From assembly GCA_035550975.1 (NCBI GenBank), contig DASZOC010000055.1, forward strand, positions 1-24,880: DNA of 24,880 nt, in the 5' to 3' direction. The stretch comes from DASZOC01 sp035550975 (GTDB lineage Bacteria; Actinomycetota; CADDZG01; WHSQ01). This document shows, piece after piece, positions 1-7,072 of this stretch (its first letter is position 1; each line of letters starts with the position of its first letter). The translations under genes were made by a program, and so were the position numbers. Below the pieces are notes generated by a model. That model ran no database searches and was not told the DNA's origin. It was given only the letters and a program-made list of their open reading frames with translations.

Positions 1-1291
1 CCTCGGCGACGCGGTCGTTGCCGCGAGCGCCGCCGAGGCGGTCGTTGCCTGCGCCGCCGGCGAGCTCGTCGTGGCCACCACGGCCCATCACCGTGTCGGG
101 GCCCAGACCGCCGTTCAGCACGTCGTCATCCCCGTCACCGGAGATGACGTAGCCGCCGGACGTACGGCCCATGGCAGTGACGTCGAACAGCGCCGTCAGC
201 TCCGACCCCCTCGTGATGACCGCGTCGTCCTGCGGACCGGTGCTGATCGAGACGGTGACGCCCGGCGGGAGGAACGCCGGTATCCCGACGACGTCGGCTC
301 CGGCGCCGGTGAAGATGTCTACGTGGACGACCGCTCCAGGTTCGATCGACGCGAATGACAGCCGCACGGTGTCGTCGCCGCTGCCGGTAGAGATGCGGAT
401 CGTCTGCTCCGACGTCGAACCCGCGGAGACGCTGACCACGATGACGTCGTCGTCCTTGCCCGAGCTGATGTTGACGCTCGACGACGACGGATCCGTCGCC
501 ACGATGATGGTGTCCTTACCGGGTCCCGTCACCACCGTTCCGTCCGACACCTGAAGGCTGTCGTCGCCGGTCGACCCACAGGTCGCCGTCGCGGGATCAC
601 ATCTCTCCGGTGGCAGGCCGGTCCCGCCCGACTCGCTAGGTAAGGGAGAGGGACTCGGCGACGCACTCGCGTCCGGCGATGGAAGCGTACTGGCCCCGGG
701 CGACGGAGCGGTCGAGCTGCTCGGAGACGGCGAGGTTGCCGGAAGGCCATCGCCACCGCCACCCTCACCACCCGCCGAAGGAGCGGGGATGGTCGGCGTG
801 GGCGTCGGGATGGGCGTGGACGTCGGCGTTGGCGTAGGCGTAGGTGTCGCAGTTGGCGTAGGTGTCGGCGTGACCGTTGGCGTCGGAGTCGTCGGAGGAA
901 CGACCTGATCGTCGAGCTCCGCGTAAACGGCATCGACGTCCTGGGCGAGGGGCCGCGGCGAAAGCGGCATGACCATCGTCGCCGCGTTGATCGGCGTGAC
1001 TTCGGTGGCGCCAAGGGTTGTGCCGCCCGACATCAAAGCGACCTTCAGGTCGTGGCCGTTGCAGCGCGTGTCGATCCCACTCACCACGACGTCGGTGACC
1101 CGGTAGCCGCGAGGAGAGGTGTTGTTGAAGAATTCGGCCTCGTAGCCGATGTTGATGCCGCCGTCGTCGCAGTCGACTGCGCCGTGCGAGGTCGCGGCGG
1201 ACTCCAGCCGGACCTCCTCGGAACGCGCTGAAGCCACCCATACGAGGGTGGAAGCGAAAAGCAACGTCGACAGTACGCGGCGGAAGACCAT
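1..1291 (-). CDS. Secreted modular protein with Pro/Thr linker and RTX-like calcium-binding repeats (partial, continues beyond left edge)
   Basis: The frame is open from an ATG at 1291 to the window edge: 430 codons and no stop. Residues 1 to about 22 look like a signal peptide. Residues about 25-120 form a domain related to the two upstream proteins, with a CDDGG motif and a VVVSGID...C segment. Residues about 130-170 are a Thr-Pro linker made of a degenerate hexanucleotide repeat, followed by a Ser/Pro-rich stretch to about residue 220. Residues about 230-370 are rich in Asp, Thr and Ser, with repeated GxGDDT-like turns. From about 370, glycine/aspartate nonapeptides such as GGAGNDRLGG match hemolysin-type (RTX) calcium-binding repeats. 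The ATG overlaps the upstream TGA by one base (TGATG), so translation is probably coupled. An extracellular or cell-surface role is inferred; the missing C-terminus could hold an anchor or more repeats. Confidence 0.85.
   Translation of the reverse strand, partial: MVFRRVLSTLLFASTLVWVASARSEEVRLESAATSHGAVDCDDGGINIGYEAEFFNNTSPRGYRVTDVVVSGIDTRCNGHDLKVALMSGGTTLGATEVTPINAATMVMPLSPRPLAQDVDAVYAELDDQVVPPTTPTPTVTPTPTPTATPTPTPTPTSTPIPTPTPTIPAPSAGGEGGGGDGLPATSPSPSSSTAPSPGASTLPSPDASASPSPSPLPSESGGTGLPPERCDPATATCGSTGDDSLQVSDGTVVTGPGKDTIIVATDPSSSSVNISSGKDDDVIVVSVSAGSTSEQTIRISTGSGDDTVRLSFASIEPGAVVHVDIFTGAGADVVGIPAFLPPGVTVSISTGPQDDAVITRGSELTALFDVTAMGRTSGGYVISGDGDDDVLNGGLGPDTVMGRGGHDELAGGAGNDRLGGARGNDRVAE
782..900 (-). 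repeat. Degenerate hexanucleotide repeat coding a Thr-Pro linker
   Basis: A run of GGCGTN-type hexamers (plus strand) codes for alternating Pro and Thr with occasional Val, Ala, Ser or Ile on the minus strand. It forms the extended linker of the RTX-like protein. Such tracts often vary in length between strains. Confidence 0.7.
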
Positions 1292-1707
1292 CACTGGCCG
1301 CCGACGATCGCTATGTGGATGCCCGTCACAACCGAGGCAGCAGGTTGAGGATCGATCGCGACCGTCACCGAGTTGTCCTCGGCTCCCGCGTCGAACGGGA
1401 TCTCGTGACCCGAAACACCCCCGACCGCGCTTCCGGTGTCGTCGATCAGCGTCAGCGACAGACGCGCTCCCTCGCATCCGGGATCGGCGATGTCCGAGAC
1501 CGTGACGTGCGTGACGTACGTGACCTCTTCTGTCTCGGCGACAACGTACGAGCTGGTAAGCCCGTCGTCGTCACACGCGACGACGTCCGCGTTGCCCGCT
1601 CCGAGTGAGGAGCTGGTGAGCGTGCCAAGACTGGCTGCGGCCGCGTACCCGGCCGAAGCGACGGCAACAACCGTCGCAGCCACTCCTAGCGCTCTCCTCA
1701 GCTTCAC
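1291..1707 (-). CDS. Small secreted protein, paralogue of its two neighbours
   Basis: About 138 residues from a GTG at 1707, chosen because the signal peptide (KLRR then a hydrophobic AAATV-rich core) begins there and a GGGAG ribosome site lies 9 bases upstream. An in-frame start at 1758 would add a non-signal-like leader. After the signal comes SSSLGAGNADVVACDDDG, then VTHVTVSDIADPGCEG and a C-terminal VVTGIHIAIVGG. The same pattern appears in the 141-residue upstream protein and at the N-terminus of the downstream RTX-like protein. The LG-x-G segment after the hydrophobic core resembles SipW/TasA-type signal regions, but I cannot assign a named family. A secreted surface or matrix subunit is inferred. 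Its stop overlaps the next start. Confidence 0.8.
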   Translation of the reverse strand: MKLRRALGVAATVVAVASAGYAAAASLGTLTSSSLGAGNADVVACDDDGLTSSYVVAETEEVTYVTHVTVSDIADPGCEGARLSLTLIDDTGSAVGGVSGHEIPFDAGAEDNSVTVAIDPQPAASVVTGIHIAIVGGQ

Positions 1708-1732
1708 TGTTTGTCTCTCCCTATATAGAGGT

Positions 1733-1762
1733 GCGGGTGGGCCGCTTCCACGACCCACCCGC
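1733..1762 (-). promoter_or_regulatory. Intercistronic hairpin between two secreted-protein genes
   Basis: A perfect 9-bp inverted repeat, GCGGGTGGG at 1733-1741 and CCCACCCGC at 1754-1762, encloses a 12-base loop. It lies after the stop of the 141-residue gene and before the ribosome site of the 138-residue gene. No T-tract follows on the minus strand, so a full terminator is unlikely. Partial attenuation or 3'-end stabilisation of the upstream message is plausible. Confidence 0.55.
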
Positions 1763-1779
1763 TACTTACCGTCCTCTGA

Positions 1780-2205
1780 CTAGCCGTTGATGACTACGTG
1801 CACTCCGGTTACATCCTTGGCAGAGGCTGCGGTGCCGAGGGTCAGCGTGTGCGTTCCCGTCCATCCCTCTGCGGCACCGAGCGTGCTGGAACCAGTTGCA
1901 CCAGTAACGACGGTGTCGGCCGCTGTCCCGCTCATCAGCTGGACGGCGATGTTCTTCAGGGCGCAGGTGGCGGCGATGTCGCTGACCGTCACCGAGGTGA
2001 CCTCGAAGCGCTTGTCGGTGTCGTCCCAAGCGGTCGTGTAGCTGGTCTTCACGCCATTGTCGTCACAAGCAGTGACGCTCGCGTTGTTCGCGCCCAGGCT
2101 CTGGTCCTGGATTCCGGTGCTCCCACCAAGCGTGGCAGCGGCACCGAAGACTGCTGCGAATACTGCGGATCCTGCGATGAGTCCGATCAGAAGCTTCTTC
2201 TTCAT
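1780..2205 (-). CDS. Small secreted protein, first gene of the surface-protein cluster
   Basis: 141 residues. The start is an ATG with an AAAGGGA-type ribosome site just upstream. The N-terminus MKKKLLIGLIAGSAVFAAVF is a clear signal peptide, followed by QSLGANNASVTACDDNG, FEVTSVTVSDIAATC and a C-terminal VTGVHVVING. These elements recur in the next two genes, so the three form a paralogous set. Two conserved Cys (in the ACDD and ATC positions) could form a disulfide. It is the promoter-proximal gene, followed by a hairpin, which would suit a more abundant structural subunit than the downstream ones (inference). The family name is not recognised with certainty; TasA/camelysin-like matrix proteins are the closest idea. 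Confidence 0.85.
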   Translation of the reverse strand: MKKKLLIGLIAGSAVFAAVFGAAATLGGSTGIQDQSLGANNASVTACDDNGVKTSYTTAWDDTDKRFEVTSVTVSDIAATCALKNIAVQLMSGTAADTVVTGATGSSTLGAAEGWTGTHTLTLGTAASAKDVTGVHVVING

Positions 2206-2307
2206 CTTGCTTTCCCTTTCTCTCTTGTCTGACTTGCTGTCACTTGCGGTTTTGGTGCTGTCTCACTTCTTCGTTCCGTTACATCTGCGTAGATGCTCGG
2301 GGCGGGG

Positions 2308-2700
2308 TCATGGGTCGTTGGTGCGACCCCCTTCCGTCGGCCCAGCTCGGGCGCCATTGCCGGGGGACACAGACGCGACGCCCGCGGTGCTGATCTCGGG
2401 CGCCACCTCCTGGAGGCCCGCCAGGAGCTCGGTCAGCCATGGCAGCCCTTCGTAGGGGACCTTCGAGGTCGATCCGTTCGAGGTGATCTCCACCTCGTTA
2501 TCTGAAAGCCGGACGACGATCCCCGCCGAGTAGGCACCGGGACCGGAGACGATGAGGATGTCTCCCTCCTCGGTCTGGGGCCATTCGCCTGCGCCCGGAA
2601 GGAGGATCGCGTCGAACCGAGGATCTTGTGCGAGGAAGCTCTGGATCGCCGTACGTACGAGGTACGGGTCGTTCCCGATGTGAACCTTCGTCTTTTGCAT
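2308..2700 (-). CDS. Degenerate receiver-like protein
   Basis: 130 residues. The first half reads like a response-regulator receiver: TKVHIGNDPYLVRTAIQSFL matches the beta1-alpha1 region, where the usual acidic pair is Asn10-Asp11, and GDILIVSGP matches the beta3 strand, where the phospho-acceptor Asp is Ser52. The later part has a short beta-rich stretch (EVEITSNGSTSKV) and an amphipathic helix near residues 85-100, with no recognisable output domain and no conserved Lys. The C-terminus is Gly/Pro-rich and probably disordered. It lies between two NarL-type regulators and the secreted-protein genes on the same strand, so a phosphorylation-independent regulatory or scaffold role is possible. 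The assignment rests on pattern only. The ribosome site is weak. Confidence 0.65.
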   Translation of the reverse strand: MQKTKVHIGNDPYLVRTAIQSFLAQDPRFDAILLPGAGEWPQTEEGDILIVSGPGAYSAGIVVRLSDNEVEITSNGSTSKVPYEGLPWLTELLAGLQEVAPEISTAGVASVSPGNGARAGPTEGGRTNDP

Positions 2701-2781
2701 GGGCTCAACTTAGAGAGAAGCCCGGTCGCGCAGACCCCTTCGTCGGGGTATCTATGTTTGCCCGAGCGGGAGTAGGACCGA

Positions 2782-2799
2782 CTACCTCACATCAGGTAG
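2782..2799. promoter_or_regulatory. Inverted repeat CTACCT-N6-AGGTAG
   Basis: A perfect 6-bp-arm palindrome lies in the 145-base gap between the intact NarL-type regulator and the receiver-like gene. It could be an operator for the dimeric LuxR-type regulator encoded beside it, or a small RNA hairpin. No T-tract follows. Confidence 0.35.
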
Positions 2800-2845
2800 C
2801 CAACGAGCCCAGCGCGGACCAGCTCCGGCTCGGTCGGTAGTTCGA

Positions 2846-3538
2846 TCAGCTACGCCGGCTACCGACGGTGACGACGCCCTTCTGTGCGGCGAAGACGACG
2901 GCCTCCAGCTTCGAGCGAACCCCCAGCTTCCCGAGGATGTTGCGGACGTGGGTTTGAGCGGTGTGCGGGCTGATCGTGAGGTCGGCGGCCACGTCCTCCG
3001 TGGGCATGCCCTCCGCCAGCAGTTGCAGGACCTCCCTCTCGCGGTCCGTCAGCTGCCGCAGTAACAGCTCCGATTCTCGCTCCTGCGCCCGCTGCGTGGA
3101 GATCTTTTGGAGCAGCCGCGTCAGGGTCGCCGGGTCGACCAGGACCTCTCCGGCTGCCGCCGCGCGGACCGTCGCGAGGACATCGGCGATCGCTTCGGCT
3201 TTGTTAAGGAACCCGGAGGGGCCGGCCTCGACCGCCTGGACCAACAACCTTTCGGGGTCGTGTCCGGAGATGATGACGACGTTGGTCATCGGCGACACCT
3301 TCTTTATGCGGCGAGTAGCGTCGATCCCATCGATGTCGCGGCCGAGCTCGACGTCCATCAGCACGACGTCGGGGCGGTGTTTCTCGCACAGGGCGATGGC
3401 CCGTTCGGGATCGCCCACGGGGTCCTCGAGCACGTCGATATCGCCCTCCATCCGGGCGATGGTCGCGAGGGCATCGGCCACGACCTTGTGGTCGTCGCAG
3501 ATGAGCAGCCGGATGTGCTTATCGCCGTTTGTAGTCAT
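2846..3538 (-). CDS. NarL/FixJ-family response regulator (intact)
   Basis: About 230 residues from the ATG at 3538. A GTG at 3574 in the same frame would add 12 residues, and neither start has a good ribosome site. The receiver occupies about 9-125: acidic pair in LLICDDH (Asp15, Asp16), phospho-acceptor Asp62 in VVLMDVEL, and conserved Lys in GFLNKAEA. A linker with a helical RAQERESELLLRQL segment leads to a LuxR-type helix-turn-helix (LTDREREVLQLLAEG ... SPHTAQTHVRNILGKLGV). It is a DNA-binding transcription factor activated by phosphorylation. It is closely similar to the frameshifted regulator upstream, including the LVDPxxLTRxLQK linker, so the pair arose by duplication. The likely partner kinase is the one at 4517-5323. 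Confidence 0.92.
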   Translation of the reverse strand: MTTNGDKHIRLLICDDHKVVADALATIARMEGDIDVLEDPVGDPERAIALCEKHRPDVVLMDVELGRDIDGIDATRRIKKVSPMTNVVIISGHDPERLLVQAVEAGPSGFLNKAEAIADVLATVRAAAAGEVLVDPATLTRLLQKISTQRAQERESELLLRQLTDREREVLQLLAEGMPTEDVAADLTISPHTAQTHVRNILGKLGVRSKLEAVVFAAQKGVVTVGSRRS

Positions 3539-3743
3539 AAGGATGCATTGCGTTGTTTCGGAGAGTCTGCCCACGATCGACGGCTCTAATCAGGATTCCC
3601 ATAGTTCCCAATCCCGGCGGCGAAATGGCCCCCCGAACGGGTCGCGTTGTCCCACTGCGCGGGGGACGCCGCACCCACCGCTGTGGCTGCTTGCCTAGCT
3701 TCGTGCCCACGACGCCATAACGAAAAGGGGCCCGGCCTCGCGC

Positions 3744-3800
3744 TCTGGACGGCGTCCTCGATGCGGTGCTTCTTCTCTTTCAGCTCGACCTCGGTCGCGG
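3744..3800 (-). repeat. 57-bp exact copy of an internal groEL segment
   Basis: Bases 3744-3800 are identical to 23631-23687 inside groEL, in the same orientation, and the identity stops abruptly at both ends (3743 C versus G; 3801 A versus C). In groEL this encodes residues 383-400, from ATEVELKEKK to RIEDAVQ. Here it lies in the 235- to 270-base gap between two response-regulator genes. Identity at synonymous positions argues for a recent copy. Confidence 0.95.
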
Positions 3801-3808
3801 ACTGAAGA

Positions 3809-4520
3809 TCAGGTAGTGGACTGGCCCCCGACTCGGACCGCCCCATGCCGCGCGGCGTAGACCACCGCCTCCAGCTTTGACGAGACGCCCAGTTTCGCCA
3901 GGATGTTTCGGACGTGAGTATTGACAGTGTGAACACTGAGCGCGAGCCGGTCGGCGATGTCGTCAGAGCGGCACCCCTCGGCAAGCAGCTGAAGCACCTC
4001 TCGCTCCCGAGCGGTCAGCTGGTCGAGCAGCAGCTTGGCTTCCGCCCTCTCCTGGCGCTTCCCCGCGACTTTCTGAAGGACCCGAGTGAGTTGCGTGGGG
4101 TCGACCAGAGACTCACCGCGCGCGGCGGCTTTGACCGCCTCGAGGACGGTCGCGGCCGGCTGCGTCTTGCGCAACCAGCCCGCAGGCCCCTGCCTCGACC
4201 GCCTTGACCAGGAGGTCCTCGTCCTGCATCGCGGTCATGAGCACGATGTGCGTTTGCGGATATCTCAGATTTATCCGCCTGGCCGTCTCTATGCCGTCGA
4301 TGTCAGCGCCGAGGTCGATGTCCATGAGAACGACCTCGGGTTGCTTGGCGCGTACGAGCTCGATGGCCTCCATCGGGTCCGCAACCGCGGGAGCGAGCAA
4401 CTCGAGCTCGGGATCCGCCCCGAAAAGCATCTCCATGGCATCGCTGAGGACACTGTGGTCCTCGCACATGATCAGTCTTACTGGGGGACCAGCCTCAGAT
4501 AGTCCTGATTGACTAGTCAT
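3809..4520 (-). pseudogene. NarL/FixJ-family response regulator split by a +1 frameshift
   Basis: The receiver half is read from the ATG at 4520 (acidic pair Glu20-Asp21 in IMCEDH, phospho-acceptor Asp67 in VVLMDIDL, then VKAVEAGACGLV). The frame then runs into nonsense ending at 4113. The expected continuation, RKTQPAATVLEAVKAAARG, the linker and a complete LuxR helix-turn-helix (LTAREREVLQLLAEG ... SVHTVNTHVRNILAKLGV) lie in another frame ending at 3809. Alignment with the intact paralogue puts the break near 4172-4175, where one extra base (GGTTGCGC instead of GGTGCGC on the minus strand) explains it. Without it the protein would be about 236 residues. The ATG overlaps the kinase stop (ATGA). 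It may be a true pseudogene, a sequencing or assembly error, or a recoding site; the intact coding style of both halves suggests the break is recent or artefactual. Confidence 0.85.
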
Positions 4521-5323
4521 ACGTGTCCCTTTGGCATGTCGTAACAGGGGATTGAGAGCTCGACGGCCCGCTCGCCGCCTGCCTGGGTGGGTCGCAAACC
4601 GCCGCCGTAATCTTCAGCAAGCATCTCTACCAGGCCCAGCCCCGCTCTTTGATCGCCCCCGCCAGATGGGAACCAAGACGGCGACACCTGGACGAGCAAC
4701 CGATCACCGGCGATCTGGCTCCTGACCACGATCGTTCGATCCCGAGCGATGTGGCGGATCGCGCTGGAAACCGTCAAGCGGATCAGGTGCCGAATCGTCC
4801 TGATGTCGACGACGACCACCTCGTCTGCAGCGTCCACTTGGAGACGATGATTCTCGACCTGCAAGGGCGACAGGGCAGCTTCCAGAAGAGCTGGGATGGA
4901 GACCCGTTGGGGTTGGGCCTCGCGCTGCCCCCCGAACACCGAGTCGATCTCGAGTAGGTCTTCCAGGCGGTCGTCGAGGCGCTGCGCACTTCGTTCGATT
5001 TGCTCCAATGCCTTCGAGAACTGCTCTTCGTCGAACCGTGACCGCTGCTTGCTGAGCAGGTGGGCATAACTGGTTATCACCGACAATGGGTTACGTAGAT
5101 CGTGGCTGATCAATCGGATCAGTTGGCTCTTGGCTCGTTCGGCGCGATCCAAACGTGCGCGGGCGGAACGCTCCGCCTCCACCGATTTCTGCAACTCTCG
5201 AGCAAGTATGCCGGCAGCCAACGCTATGGCGAGTCCGAGCACGATGCGGATCAGCGTCTCACCTAGCTCAGCGCCCACGATGGATCCGCGGGCTTCCCCA
5301 ACGATCAGGAAGGTATAGCTCAA
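4517..5323 (-). CDS. Membrane histidine kinase with degenerate ATPase domain
   Basis: 268 residues from a TTG at 5323. The frame is open upstream to 5488 without another ATG/GTG/TTG, and the hydrophobic segment seems to begin before the TTG, so the start is uncertain. There are two membrane segments near residues 1-9 and 24-41, a coiled helix at 42-66, then a HisKA domain with ISHDLRNP (phospho-accepting His74). The C-terminal HATPase region is atypical. The N-box, normally containing Asn, reads LIRLTVSSAIRHIA. The DxGxG box is replaced by VSPSWFPSGGG, and only an AGLGL (G2-like) motif remains at about 227-231. ATP binding is therefore doubtful. The stop overlaps the next regulator's ATG by four bases, making this a kinase-regulator pair. 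Confidence 0.85.
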   Translation of the reverse strand: MSYTFLIVGEARGSIVGAELGETLIRIVLGLAIALAAGILARELQKSVEAERSARARLDRAERAKSQLIRLISHDLRNPLSVITSYAHLLSKQRSRFDEEQFSKALEQIERSAQRLDDRLEDLLEIDSVFGGQREAQPQRVSIPALLEAALSPLQVENHRLQVDAADEVVVVDIRTIRHLIRLTVSSAIRHIARDRTIVVRSQIAGDRLLVQVSPSWFPSGGGDQRAGLGLVEMLAEDYGGGLRPTQAGGERAVELSIPCYDMPKGHV

Positions 5324-5473
5324 CGCGCCGACAGCCGTGAAGCTCTTCAGACGCAGAGCAGACAGGCGTCGCGTCGACTTTGTGATCGCTACACCCCCTC
5401 GCGTGCGTCTCGTCGGCGCGGCATGCGAGGCTAGCGAACCTCGACGCCCACAGCGCGGCGTTTGCTGTTGAAT

Positions 5474-5489
5474 TTCATGAACTCTTCAT
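5474..5489. promoter_or_regulatory. Putative operator TTCAT-N6-TTCAT in a divergent region
   Basis: TTCATGAACTCTTCAT is two direct TTCAT half-sites 11 bp apart, the spacing typical of OmpR-family binding sites. It matches the site at 9246-9261 in 14 of 16 positions. It lies between the minus-strand kinase operon and the plus-strand OmdA-like gene, and it overlaps that gene's ATG, so it could serve either direction. Confidence 0.45.
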
Positions 5490-5721
5490 GCACACTACGG
5501 TGGTGGAAGACAGGCCCGCCTGCGGGGGCGAGGGGACGGACACACTCGGGGATCTGCCCGAGGACCTGAAGAGAGTCTTGGCGTATGTTCCGGACGTCCG
5601 AAAGGCGTTCCACGGCCTCTCGCCCGCCCAGAAGCAGGACCTGGTCCGCTGGATCGAGAGCGCTATAGACCCACGTCACAGACGGCAGCGACTGGACATG
5701 GCGCTCAGGTCGCTTCGCTGA
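5488..5721 (+). CDS. Small YdeI/OmdA-like protein
   Basis: 77 residues. The segment from about 22 to 76 (LPEDLKRVLAYVPDVRKAF, LSPAQKQDLVRWIESA, then RHRRQRLDMALRSL) follows the pattern of the OmdA domain at the C-terminus of YdeI-type proteins: a helix with a Phe, the LSPxxxxxxxxWI motif, and a basic RxxR helix. Full-length family members are about twice as long, so this is a stand-alone C-terminal domain. The biochemical role of the family is unclear; it has been linked to bacteriocin or peptide resistance. The ATG lies inside the putative operator, so translation may really begin at one of the two GTG codons at 5500 or 5503. Confidence 0.65.
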   Translation: MHTTVVEDRPACGGEGTDTLGDLPEDLKRVLAYVPDVRKAFHGLSPAQKQDLVRWIESAIDPRHRRQRLDMALRSLR

Positions 5722-5791
5722 ATCGCCGCCAGGAGCACCTCAGATCCAGAGTGGTGCCATCCCCCACTTCTGGAGACCCAGGGAGCTCCGC

Positions 5792-7072
5792 ATGAGCGTG
5801 TTCGTGCGGCCCTACCGGGAGCGTGATCTAGCCGCGCTGCTTCAAGTGTGGGGAAGCAGCGGCCACGCCCGAGCCAGCACCGACTTACTGACGATCGACG
5901 ACGAGGTCGATCTGCTTCATGCCCCCGGATCGATCTGCGTCGTCGCGGACGACGACGGCGCAATCGTCGGTCTGACGCTCGGCATCGCCCACGGCTCTAG
6001 CGGTTGGGTCCTGCGGGTTGCGGTCGCGCCCGAGGTCACTGAACCCGACTTGATGCGGCGTCTGCTAGACGAGCTCGAGGCACGGTTGGCCGAGATCGGA
6101 GCCCGCAAGCTGATCGCTCTGGTCGTCCACGATGAGGCGATCCATGCGGAGCTCAGCGAACGTGGGTACGCCGAAGCTCGCAGTGCACTGTGCATGCAGC
6201 GACCGGTACCGCCGAGCTTGGCAACGCCATCCGCCCTGAGTGACCTCGGCGGAAGGATGATCGAGGCCGGCTTGTGGGAATCCCTCAAAGGGCTGAAGGA
6301 TGCTAAGGAGATCATCGAGCGCCGCGTGATCCTGCCTCTTGCGGAACCGCAACTAGCCTCTCGTCATGCGGTGTCTCCCCCGAGCGCGATCGTGCTCTTT
6401 GGACCACCCGGGACCGGGAAGACGACATTCGCCAAGGGGATCGCGTCGCGCGTAGCGTGGCCTTTCGTAGAGATACACCCAAGTCAGCTTGCGGCCGAGG
6501 GGGCCGAGCGTCAAGCCGAGCTACTGGCCCAGATGTTCGACCGCATCTTCGATCTTCCTTCCGCAGTCGTGTTCGTCGACGAAGTGGAGGACCTCGCATC
6601 GACGCGGGACGAAGACAGGCGAGTGAACGTAAGCGTCACCAACGAGTTCCTCAAACAGATCCCGCGTTTCCACGACGTGCCCCATCACTTGCTCGCTTGT
6701 GCCACTAACTCGATCAGCCGGCTGGACTCCGCGTTCCTTCGTCCAGGACGCTTCGACTACGTCTTACCGGTCGGACCTCCCGACCCGGAGGCCCGCGCGT
6801 CCATCTGGCAGCGATATGTCGAGGAGATCACCGAAGAAGAGGTCGATATCGACGCTCTCGTCGAAGGCAGCGAGTTCTTCACTCCGGCGGATATCGAGTT
6901 CGCAGCACGCAAGGCGGCGCAGGGTGCTTTCGAGCGCGAGCACTTCCATGGGCCGGGCAAACGAGCCGCGATGGACGACTTCCTCGCAGCCATCAAGGAG
7001 ACGCGTCCCTCACTATCCGCCGACGTCGTGGCGGAGTTCAACGCCGATACCCAGAGCTTCGCTCGCTATTGA
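5792..7072 (+). CDS. Fusion of a GNAT-like domain with an AAA+ ATPase
   Basis: 426 residues; the ATG is preceded by AGGGAG at good spacing. Residues 1 to about 138 have the GNAT fold pattern: VRPYRERDLAALLQVW, a GAIVGLTLG strand pair, and VLRVAVAPE followed by a helix. However, the acetyl-CoA loop (Q/RxxGxG/A) is replaced by EVTEPDLM. Residues about 150-400 are a classical AAA domain: Walker A GPPGTGKT (204-211), Walker B VVFVDE (259-264), sensor-1 ATN (304-306), and a second region of homology, SAFLRPGRFD, with arginine-finger candidates Arg317 and Arg320. The lid reads FTPADIEFAARKAA. It probably forms a ring ATPase that remodels a protein target selected by the N-terminal domain (inference). 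The substrate is unknown. The 3' end overlaps the convergent kinase gene by 7 bases. Confidence 0.9.
   Translation: MSVFVRPYRERDLAALLQVWGSSGHARASTDLLTIDDEVDLLHAPGSICVVADDDGAIVGLTLGIAHGSSGWVLRVAVAPEVTEPDLMRRLLDELEARLAEIGARKLIALVVHDEAIHAELSERGYAEARSALCMQRPVPPSLATPSALSDLGGRMIEAGLWESLKGLKDAKEIIERRVILPLAEPQLASRHAVSPPSAIVLFGPPGTGKTTFAKGIASRVAWPFVEIHPSQLAAEGAERQAELLAQMFDRIFDLPSAVVFVDEVEDLASTRDEDRRVNVSVTNEFLKQIPRFHDVPHHLLACATNSISRLDSAFLRPGRFDYVLPVGPPDPEARASIWQRYVEEITEEEVDIDALVEGSEFFTPADIEFAARKAAQGAFEREHFHGPGKRAAMDDFLAAIKETRPSLSADVVAEFNADTQSFARY

Noticed and set aside
782..900. Possible CRISPR or regulatory tandem repeat
   Set aside because: The period is six bases without spacers, and it simply encodes a Thr-Pro linker.
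529..1241. Arg-rich minus-strand frames
   Set aside because: They overlap the continuous RTX-like protein frame, which has a signal peptide, a domain shared with its neighbours and calcium repeats.
3586..3984. A 132-residue open frame containing a GroEL-like peptide
   Set aside because: It overlaps the end of the frameshifted regulator in another frame, has no ribosome site, and owes its GroEL peptide only to the 57-bp insertion. The remainder is not protein-like.
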